Of a stretch of 20,245 nt of DNA, positions 6,348-18,300 are shown in pieces (position 1 is the stretch's first letter; each line of letters starts with the position of its first letter). Made by a program: the position numbers and the translations under genes. The notes under the pieces are model-generated. The model ran no database searches. It was not told the DNA's origin and worked only from the letters and a program-made list of their open reading frames with translations. Origin of the DNA: a virus; the IMG/VR virus record IMGVR_UViG_3300035698_003303, positions 1 through 20,245 of that record; one strand, given 5' to 3'.

Positions 6348-9300
6348 ATGGCTCTACGTAAAACAATCGGTCTTCTACCTGAGATTTTCAGAACACAGAA
6401 GAACGAAAAGTTTCTAAATGCAACAGTTGATCAGCTTGTTACTCCAAAAGTAGAAGAAAAACTGAATGCTTACATCGGACGAAAGTTTGCACCGACCTAT
6501 ACCAAGGGCGATCAGTATGTAACCGAGCCTTCGGACGCCAGACAAGAATACCAGCTTGAGCCGGGTGTTGTTTATAATAACACCAGCGATAATGATGGTG
6601 CTAATCGTATTGAGTTCCTAACAAACTATGTAGATATGATCAACCGTATTGATTCACAAGGCGGTGATGTATCAGACCACGACAGAATATTTGAGAACGA
6701 ATACTACACATGGTCATCGTTCTTCGACTTCGACAAGTTCGTAAACTTCTCTCAATATTACTGGTTGCCGAACGGTCCTGACTCAGTTCAGGTCTTTAGT
6801 TCTATTATCGACAACGAAGCAAACTTTGATTTTACACGAGTTGATAACGAGAGTGCATATTTTGTAAATGGTCGTAACTCAGTAAACAACCCAACCATTC
6901 AAATCGCTCGTGGTGGGTCATATACATTCACCGTAGACCAAAATGACAATCCTTTTTATATTCAAACCGAACCCGGTCTGGATGGCCTCAAAAACATCCA
7001 AGACAACATTTCCACACGTGATATCTTGGGTATAACTAATAACGGAGAGGACACCGGACAGGTCACTTTCAACGTCCCACAGGCAGATGCACAGAACCTA
7101 TGGATTACGATGCCGACCACGGCTGATGTTGACTTCGCAACTCGCTTGAAGTTCAAGGATGTAAACAAGCAAACATTTAGTGCATTCATTGCAGCAAATC
7201 CAGAAGGACTTGACGGCATCACTGAAATCAACGAAATACAAAACACAACAATCGTTTTCTATAATGATTCAGACCAAGAAGTTACAGCCGATTGGGAATC
7301 TGGTGGTATATTTGACGAGAACGGCGTGGGATACGACACTGATGTTTATGACCCGACCGAGACAGTTCCACTGGCAGAAAGATATGATATCTATTCTCTG
7401 ACCATTGATGCTAACAACATTATCTACCTGAACAGACTGCAAAACATTCCGCAAAATGAGAAAGTCTTTATCCTAAAAGGTGAAGAGTTTGGTAACCGTG
7501 CGTTATGGAAAAATGCTATTGAGCGTCTTGAGTTTGTTCCAGTTATCACGGCACCACTGACACGTTTCTTTTATCAGGACGGAAACGACGCTGAGCGATT
7601 TGGTATCATTGATATTGTTGAACAAGATGTTGTTCCGCCAATCGACATTACAGAAGATATCCTTGGAAGAAACGAATACATTGCACCGAATGCCGTTGAG
7701 TTTACAAACGGACTAAAAGTTGAGTTCAACACAGATGTCACCCCAAGCACATACGCTGGTCGGGAGTTTTATGTAGATGGTGTTGGTCAGCCCGGTGGTA
7801 TTAGATTGACAGCCGTAGACGAACTTATCGTTCCTGAACCGTATACCACAACTGAAGAAGAAGGTTTTGATACAGAGATATATGACTCTACTGGATATGC
7901 TGGTTCGGCCAACGCACCCATAGACCAAGATTACTTTACAATCAATCGTTCGTCAAAAGACCGCAACGCATGGTCCCGTTCTAACAGATGGTTCCACATC
8001 GACGTTATCTCCATAACCGCAGTATACAATAACTTCAACGTTGTTGTTGACCAAAACAACAGAGCAAACCGCCCTATCATCGAAATGGAGCCTGATCTTC
8101 AGCTATACAAATACGGAAAGATATTCAATCGTGTTGTTACTGCGTTCGATGTGAGAGAGAAAGATGCACTATCGAACGTAGAAGGCGAGGCTGGTTTCTT
8201 CGTGGATGGTATTCCGTTATTGAACGGTGTCACTGTTATCTTCTCCGCCGATGAAGACCCGATTGTGCGAAGTAAGATTTACGAAGTTTCTATCGTAGAC
8301 CCACAAGGAGACGATACCGAACAAATACATTTGACTGAGATAGACGAAGCTGAAATAAATGATGTGATTATTGTGTCGAACGGTGCAACCAAGCAAGGCA
8401 TAGCATATTATTATGATGGCTCTGCGTGGGTGCAGTCACAGCAAAAAACACAGCTAAACCAAGCACCGTTCTTTGACATATTTGACACCGATGGCAACTC
8501 ATACAGCGATGACTCTGTATACTTTGGTACTGGTTTTACGGGTTCTAAGTTGTTCAGCTATCAGCAGCAACCTAACGTTACCGAAGACCCTGTTCTTGGG
8601 TTTGGTCTGAGCTATAAAAACTTTGAGAACGTTGGTGACATCATCTTTGAAAACAACTATGTTCGTGACAAGTTTACCTATTCACCAGCAGAAGTAATCG
8701 TAACCAAGAAGGTGAACGATGGTTTTGTTCATAAGATTATAGACCGCGATACCGTTGATATCAAGAACGACTGGACAAAGGTAAACAGAAACTCGCGTCA
8801 GTTCAAGGTTACAGAATACGAAGCGGCGGCAACTCAACTACAGACGTTCCAAGCAGCCGGTATTCCTAAATCTGAAACAGACACGGTAAACTTGTTCGTC
8901 TATAAGAATGCACAGCTTCTAAAACGAAACACAACACAAAACATAACCAACTTTGTTGACACCGATTACACCACTCTGTCTCAGGATGGAAACTTCTTTG
9001 TGGTTCTTAATGAACCGGCAACAGTCGGTGATCAAATCACTATCCGAGTTTACACTGACCAAGAAACCGATTTGGGGTATTACGAAGTTCCGGCCAACTT
9101 GGAAAACAACGCATTGAACGAAGAGTTCACAACCTTGACACTCGGACAGGTTCGTAACCACATCACTACAACCAGTAACAACTCTGCTACGTTCTTCGGT
9201 GAATCACCGGGCCGAAGCAACCTCCGTGACGTGACCAACCTAAAAACATATGCTGGTAATATTCTTCAACACAGTGCCGGTGCCCACATCGGAGCATTCT

Positions 9301-12300
9301 TGTTAGATGGCGAGAACGTCAACTTCAAGTTCAACGAAAAGCACGTGCATAGTGCAAATGCAATCACCTCTATTGATTTCGGACAGAAAGAATACAGCAA
9401 GTTCAAACAAAAGCTATATGAAGCTGTCTCTACGCTAGACTTAGATTTCACAAACATCCCTGCTGCACTCGACACAGTTATTGACGAACTAAAGATCGGT
9501 AAGTCAGAGACGTTCCCATTCTTCTATAGTGACATGATTGGTTATGGTGAGGACGTAACCAACACAACATACATTGTAGAGAACCCATCAATCAAGACCT
9601 ATGATTATGGTATTGAGTTCGACAACACAACGGTGAGCAACCGCTCTATTATTGTGTATTATAACGACGAACAACTGTATCTGGGACAGGACTATAACTT
9701 TGATGCGGGGGCAGCAACTATCACATTCGCAGACACATTTACACTTGCGGTGAACGGTGTCATCAAGATTGTTGATTATGTAAACACAGACGGTAGCTTC
9801 GTGCCACCAACACCATCTAAGATGGGACTATACCCAAAGTATAAACCAGAGATTTACACCGACAACACCTTCAGAACACCTAAGAATGTTATCCAAGGTC
9901 ATGACGGCGGTATCTTTGTTGCGTTTAATGATTCGCGTGATGATGTTATTCTTGAGTTTGAAAAGAGAGTATACAACAACATCAAGACCACGTATACAAA
10001 CGATGTGTTTGATATTAACGAAATCATGCCGGGTAAGTTCCGCGCGACAGATTATACGAGAGAAGAACTAGACAGTATTCTGAGTCTTGGATTCTTACAA
10101 TGGGCAATAAATAACAAAGTCGATTATTCTGCACAAACAGGATTTGATGTTCAAGATAAGTTCACATGGAACTGGTCGAACTTCCAAGACAAAATCGACG
10201 GCGAACTGTTGCCCGGTCACTGGCGTGGTATCTACCGTTATTTCTATGACACCGACAGACCCCATACACACCCCTGGGAAATGCTTGGTCTGAGTGAAAA
10301 ACCAACATGGTGGGACGACCGTTACGGCCTCGCACCTTACACATCGGGTAACGAAGTGATGTGGGAAGACCTACGTGATGCTAAACTATATCAAGACGCG
10401 GATGGCGAAACATTTACCGTGCTTGAAAACTACAAACGTCCTGATTTGAAATCTATCCTTCCGGTAGACGAGAACGGTGGGCTTGCTAGTCCGTTGGTTT
10501 CCGTGGTCGCGGCATACAACACAACTTACATCGAAGAGAGTTATGTCTTTGGTGATGTAGGCCCATCAGAATCAGCTTGGAGAAGAGCAAGCGAGTATCC
10601 TTTTGCGATTATGAAGATGGCGGCTCTAACACGCCCTAGTAAGTTCTTGTTTACTCGTTTCGACGTAGACAACATTTCACGCAATACAAGTCTTGACCAG
10701 ATTGTTGATGTTCATACCTTAAAGAGAATCCGCTCCACTGATCTAAAACTACACGGCACAACAACTGCAACCGGTGCAGTAAATCGCGTCAACGGTATAT
10801 CTCAGTTCCTTTCGGATTATGCACGTCACAGAAACGTAAGTCTGGCAAACATTACAGAGGTTATTGAAAACCTTTCGTTGCAGCTTGTGTATCGCGTTGC
10901 CGGATATACGGACAAGACTTTATTGAAAGTTCTTGCCGAACAGGTATCACCTACATCCACAAACAAAGGTATTTTTGTTCCAGACGACGACTATGAAGTT
11001 ATCCTGACGAAATCAGCACCTATTATTTCGGTTGCCATAAGCGGCGTCATTGTTGAAAAGACTGCAAACGGTTGGGCACTTCGCGGTTACGACACTGAGC
11101 GTCCATACTTCGATATTATTCCAAGCCAGATCACCGACAATAGCTATCAGATTCGTGCGGGAAATGAGTCAACCACAGCCGTTGTATATAATGATTTCAG
11201 AAACGAGATTCTGCGTATCCCATATAACACCGAGTTCACAAACAAGCAGCAAGTTGTTGACTTCTTTGTGTCGTATCAGCGTTACCTAGAAACACAGGGA
11301 TTTGTGTTTGATGAACAGTTAGAAGACGAGAATGATTCACTTCCAAAAGATTGGATTTTATCGGCTAAAGAGTTCTTGTTCTGGCAATCACAGGGATGGT
11401 CAAAAGGCTCGACTCTTACACTGAACCCTGTTTCCGATAAAGTGAAGTTTGAGTTGTTTGGAACCATACCTGATGATATAGGCGGAGAAGGCTTGAACTA
11501 TAAAGTCTTGAACCAGAACTTGAAACCTATCCGATATAACCAGTTGGAAATAAGCAGAGTAGATAATCTATTCACTATCCAAGCCAATCCAAACTCTGGG
11601 TCTATTTATCTCATAGAAGTAAACCCGGTTCAATACGAACACACAATCGTGTTCAACAACAGAACTGCATTCAATGACATTATCTATCTTCCAGAACTTG
11701 GTTCTCGCCAGTTCCGTCTGAAACTTATCGGCACAAAGACAAGTGCATGGGATGGCACTATGCAAGCACCGGGTTATGTGTTCAACCAACCAGTCACAAG
11801 AACGTGGCAAGCTGGTCGCGACTACAAGAAAGGTGACTTTGTAATCTTCCGCAAAAAAACTTGGGTTGCGGTAAAAGACCAAGACGCAACACAAACATTC
11901 GACCAAGAGTTCTGGAAAGTGGCAGACAATATCAAAACTGGTCTGCGTCCAAACCTTGACAGTCTATCGGTCTTGTCAGAAGGTTTCCACGATATTGACC
12001 AACAGAACAACGAAGATGCGTTTGACCGTTTCGGTAAAGGTCTTATCGGATACCAGAAGCGTGAATATCTTGAGAACTTGGAGCTTGATGACGTATCACA
12101 GGTGAAGTTCTATCAGGGTATGATAAAGCAAAAAGGCACTGCGGCGGCTATTGACAAGCTGATTCGTGCTCAACTTGACAACCAAGATTCAGACATTCAG
12201 TTCTTTGAGGAATGGGGATTCCGCATCGGAGAGTATGGTGCGATTGATGCTAACCAAGTAGTCGAAGTAGAACTTGATGAGACACGATTTATCTCTAACC

Positions 12301-15300
12301 CTGAACTTATTGAGTTCCTGAACAACGGCGATACTCGTCCTCAAAGTATTAGTTACATAGAAAATGATTTGTATAAGACTCCTAATGAGTATGATAAAAA
12401 TATGTTTACTAATCGTAGTGGGGTATCTAATACAAGAGGCGACATCACCAATGCTGGTTTCGCCCGCCTTGAGGATGTAAATACAACAATATTTGACATC
12501 GAAGACATCAACGAGCTTAGCTCCAACATAGATAACGTTGGTTCTGGTTATACGGTTTGGACAGGCAGAAACCGTTCTGGTGTCTGGGACATTTATCGTG
12601 TAAGTGAGACTTTCGTGAACGTAGTTGGGGCCGTCGATGTTCTTGACGACCAACTAAAGTTTACGACTGATATAAATCATAACCTTGAACTGAACGACTT
12701 TGTTGCAATCCGTAACACCGATACGGGTGCAGACGGCTTCTACAAGATTACAAAGATTGTTTCTAATATATCGTTCATAGTTGACTTCCAGAGTATTGGT
12801 ATTGACGCAGCGGACTTAGAAGGTTTGCTATTCAAGTTAGTATCTATAAAATACCCAGAACCAAAAGACATCGCATCTTTCAACCCTCTTCTTGGATGGC
12901 AAACCTCTGAGAAGGTATGGCTTGAGAATGACGAAAATGGAAAATGGGAAGTTCTACAAAAACAATCACCGTGGGATTTCAGCAATAATATCTCATACGG
13001 AACTATTGCTGGTTCGGAAAACTTAGGCAACAGCTTCTCTGCATCTGGTAGAAACCTATGGGCAGTCGCCGGTCTTCCAAACTCAGGAACTGGTAAGGCT
13101 ATTACCTATGTCCAAACCGCCACTGGCGACTTTGGCGAAAACTCAACACAAGACCCATCTACTGTGACAGGAATGAACGGATTTGGCACGAGCGTATCTG
13201 CTGGCGGCTCTACTTACTTTGTTGTTGGGGCACCAACGAGTGATAGCAGCAGCGGTTACGCAGTTGTGTATAAGAAAGATTCTGGAAACTCATTCAGTGT
13301 CAGCCAAGTTCTTCGTCCTAGCGGCTTGAACAGTGGTGACAAGTTTGGGCAGACAGTTACAATAAGCGAAGACGAAAACTGGATTTATGTTGGTGCCACC
13401 GGCAGCAGCAAAATCTATGCATACACCCTTCAAGAAGTTATTTCGGCAAACGAAACCGTGGAAACTATTACCGGCGACGGTGTAGCCACGAGCTATGACT
13501 TGTTCTGGTTCCCGGAGAGCGAAGACAACTTACGGATCATTGATGATACTGGACGCATCTTGGTTCCTTACGTTGATTACACAATCAGTGGAAACACAGT
13601 AAACTTCACGTTCACGTTGGTATCTGGGACTGATTACGTTGCACGTCGCGTTACTCTTTATCGCCATATCAGTGAGATTCAACGAGACACAGACTTACAA
13701 GATCGACCAGCGGATGCGTTGGCATCAAACATAACAACAAACGATGATGGTCGAGTTATAGTAGCTGGTGCCCCAAACCGCCGTTACTTTGGAACTGATA
13801 GTTCGTTGATGAGCAATGTCGGTGCCGCTTATGTTTTCGAAAGAACTCAGGAGAGCTTTATAGGTGACGCATCAACAAAAACATATACTCCAACCGGCAC
13901 TCTGCCGCCAGTAAACACATTGGATGTTTACGTGGATGATGTTGTTCAGATTTACACCGTTGATTTGGGGCTTAGTGCTTCGGATTCGCAGTTTGGTGAC
14001 TATACCACATCTGGAAACAGCGTTGTATTCCGAACAGCCCCAGCATCTGGAACCGTTGTTCGTATAAACACAAACAACTTTGTTCAGGTTCAAAGACTAT
14101 TGAGTTCTGATCCTACCGACTCTGACCAGTATGGAACAACTGTTGCTATTGAAAAAGATGCCAACTGGATTGCAGTAGGTTCACCTAACGAAGACCGTAA
14201 CAAAACGAACACAGGCTCTGTCTTTGTGTATGTTGATCAGTCACGCCGTTATGGAACAGTAACCGGAACAGCGTCTCCTACAATCGGGATCGGGGATAAG
14301 ATTCGAATCAATGATGTGGTTGTAACTACAACATCTACTCTGTTGTCCGATCTTGTGAATGACATCAACGCCGCCGGAATATCCGGTATAACAGCGTCTG
14401 GCACAGATGCACTTACCATTACGTCAGACCGGGTAATCGAAGACGACAAGCTTCGTGTGATGCCTCTCAGCGGAGACACATACGGAAGCCTTGGTGTCCA
14501 ACCATATGCCCAAGCACAAGAGATTTCACATCCGAGTGAGTTCGAGAACGAAAGCTTTGGTCTCGTAGTTGACATATCACGCGATGGTGAAACCCTCGTT
14601 ATTGGCTCCAAGTTCGCATCGACAATCAACGAAGTAAGGTTTGATGTTGATAGCGTCACGGACGAAGAGGCTACGTTCTTTGACAGCAACAGCACTAAGT
14701 TCTTTGATAAGGAGCTACAGTCCGGTGCAGTCTACATTTATAATCTACTTGCAAGCTGGCAAGAGTCTGTTACAGACCCTGCTCAGTTTGGATACATTCA
14801 ACAGCTTCAATCAGAGACAATCGAATCGTTCGATGAGTTTGGCACAAGCGTATTTGTGCGTGACGATAAGATCATTGTCGGTTCGCCAAAATATGACACA
14901 ACCACACTGACTGACAGCGGCATTCTGTATGAGTATGAAAACCCAACTCGCGGAAGCGGATGGAAAACTGTTAGATCGGAAGATGAAAAAGTTAACGTTG
15001 ACCTACTAAACAAAGCATTTGTATATGACCGTCGCCGTAACGAAATCTTAGAATATTTGGACTGGATTGACCCCTTCAAGGGTAAGGTTAGTGGACTTGC
15101 ACAGCAAGAACTTTCTTACACTGTTGAACGTGACCCGGCAATATATAATGTAAACTCAAATCAAAAGAACACCACTGATTCGAAACTGCCGTGGGGCGAC
15201 ATACAAGTTGGTCGCCTTTGGTGGGATGTGTCTCGCGTTCGTTATCTCGAATACGAACAAGGTTCCCTAGAATACAGACGCCAGAACTGGGGGGCAAAGT

Positions 15301-18300
15301 TCCCCAGTTCATCTATTGATGTTTATGAGTGGGTAGAAAGCAATGAACTACCAAGCGAATACACAGGTATCGGAACACCGAAGCTTATTGATGATTCCAG
15401 TTATGTAGAGCGTGTGTCCTACAATGCAAATACTGGGAATGTGTCAACCAAATATTATTATTGGGTAAAAGACAAAACAACTGTTCCTAATAACGGCCAG
15501 CGACAACTTGATAGCTTGTCGGTTTCTCGTGCTATTGACAACCCAAAAACATATGGATTGGCATACGTAGCACTTACAAAGAGTAACTCGGTTCTTGGTT
15601 ATAACTTGGCTGGTTATCTTGACGGTAAGAACACAATCCTTCACATCAACTATGATGTGATAAAGAACGCCAACGTGCTACATAGTGAATATCAACTTCT
15701 TGCAGAGGGTGATTCGACCAGCACAATTGAAGATAAGATTTACAATAAGTTTGTTGACAGCTTGGCCGGAACAAACGCCCGAGGTGACTCTGTGCCACAG
15801 CGTAACTTGAGTGTGACAGAACGCTATGGAGTTCTGTATCGCCCTCGTCAAACAATGTTTGTGAACCGTGCGGTGGCCGTTGAGCTATTCGTTACATTCT
15901 GTAACTCAGTATTCGAAACTGTCCAGATTGCCAACCAGTTTGACTTGTCTACCCTTGAAACATCCGATCCTATTCCCGGTGCACAAAGTGGTCAATGGAA
16001 TGAGAGTATCAACACATTTGCCGAACTTGGATACCTAAACCCTGCCATCTATGCAGATGGATACAAAGTTCTCATTCTAAATGACGAGACGGTTGAGAAT
16101 CTATGGACTATCTATACCAAACAGAGTAACAACACATGGACATTGAGTAGAGTTCAAGCGTATGATACTACTAACTACTGGGAAAGAACAACTTGGTATG
16201 CTGATGGATTTACGGCCAATACGGTTGTTACTTTTGCCGTGGAAACCGAACCTGATCTTGAAACTATCGTATCAACTCTAACGGACGGTGACCTTGTAAA
16301 AATCAAGAGTGACGACCAAGGTGGTGAGAGTGTTGTCCAATATTCAGCAACTGATAACAGTTTCACTTCGGTGGTTGTCGAGAATGGAACAATCCGCTTC
16401 AAAGAATCACTATATGATAACAGAGTAGAGGCAATCGGTTTTGACAACGCGGCGTTTGATAACACCGTATTTGATAAGTTGCCATCCACTGAGATTCGTC
16501 AGATTGTGACGGCAGTAAAGAATGACATATTTGTTGAAGATATCCGCATTGAGTGGAACCGCCTATGGTTTACAATGGTCGAATATCTCCTAACTGAACA
16601 GCCGTATGCTGATTGGTTATTCAAGACATCGTTCATCAAAGTTGTTCAGAAGCTTCGTGGGTTGGACCAATATCCAAACTACCAGCGTGACAACCAAGAC
16701 TACATCAGAGATTATATCAACGAGGCAAAACCGTATAGAACAAACATCCGCGAATACATCTTGGATTACACCAAGAATGACCCGTGGGGCGGCGACCCAA
16801 CTGACTTCGACGTGCACAGTTACTTCGATACAGACCTATCACTTTACCGCAAACCTTCGGGTGAGTTGGCGAGTGACTTTGCTCGTTGGGAACAAGGATT
16901 CAATATTCCGTGGGGCGAGAACTACAAGTTCAGTATCGGCTCTGTTATTATCCTATCATCAGGTTCTGGATACACAATACCACCAACTATCACCGTAACG
17001 GGTGGCGGCGGTAGCGGTGCGGTTATTACCGCCGCCACAAACGGTGATAAGATTGTTGGTGTTACGCTTGTGTCTGGTGGTAGCGGATATACTTCTACCC
17101 CTACTGCAACTATCAACGGTGTTGGAACAGGATTCAAAATATATCTAAACCTAACCAACGGTAAAGTTCGTGAGGCAGATGTAACGATGAAGTTCGACCG
17201 CTATAAATACACATCGGATATCGTTGAATGGACAGCCAACACAGCATACACGGCATCCCAGATCATTTCATATCTCGGCGAGGCATATCAGGTAAATACA
17301 GCATACACAAGTGGTGCAACATTTGATGCATCAAACCTAACCGTATATGCGGATTCCAACTTTACAAACGCAGCAGATCGTATCGCAGCTTATTACACGC
17401 CTACCGAGGGAATGGTTGGTAAGGATATAAATCAGCTACAACTTGGCACAGAATATCCAGGTGTCCGTATTTTTGGTCCTGATTTCTCGGCTAATCCCGG
17501 TTTTGACATCGGTGCATTTGATATTGAACCATTCGATTCTATTGAGATTGACGAAAACGGTATTCCTGTTATTAGTGGTGCGGGTTCGTTGGATACGATT
17601 CTTCGAAGCAGCTACACCGATGAATCTTTGGGTCTTGCATCTGAGGATATAAACATTGACGGTAGTGGCTTCGTAGACGTTTACAACTCACACGCCCCAG
17701 AAGAGTTTGTGCCCGGTATTATGTTTGACACCCTCGACTTGAAAGTGTTTACGCTACCCGGCCAAGACCAAGAGTTTGATGGTAATGCAGCAAGAATATA
17801 CACAGAGTTCCACGTAAGTGATGGTTCAACAACCTCGTTCGCATATAAAGGCGGCTCGTCTCTCGAAGATGTTGATAATATCTTTGTGTGGACATCGACA
17901 GGTGGTGCCCAATACGAAGGAACAGACTTCACGGTAAACTACACGACTGGATTGGTGAACTTTACATCATCCCCCGCATCCGACGCGACGATTTACATTT
18001 ACTCATACAGCAATACTGGTGAAAAGCCAGTGGCTGAAGAGAGCTTTGTTGCCGATGGTTCTGTCAAAAAATACAATATCGCAATCGACCCAAGTATCGT
18101 TCAACAGGTCTATGTGTTGGTAGATGGTGTTCGCAGCTTGAATCCGATAATAACGAAGAATGCTCTTGACATTGATATTACACTGACATCAATACCCGCA
18201 TTGAACTCACACGTTCATATCGTGCTATATGATGTCGATCCTGACACAAGACAGGCATTCTCGGCAGTGAACGAGCAAGTAGTTACAAGCGACGGCGTGA

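Noticed and set aside
12189-12653. 154-aa open frame on the minus strand
   Set aside because: It lies fully inside the giant gene with no start signals or promoter; antisense frames of this length are expected over 13 kb.
14249-14695. 148-aa open frame on the minus strand
   Set aside because: It is antisense to the propeller region; its Ser/Val/Thr-rich composition mirrors the complementary codons of the giant gene.
17202-17209. Exact TATAAATA late promoter match inside the giant gene
   Set aside because: It arises from the codons of RYKYT, no gene start or ribosome binding site follows, and the frame continues; a cryptic internal start is possible but unsupported. A similar ATAAATAA at 10107-10114 was rejected for the same reason.
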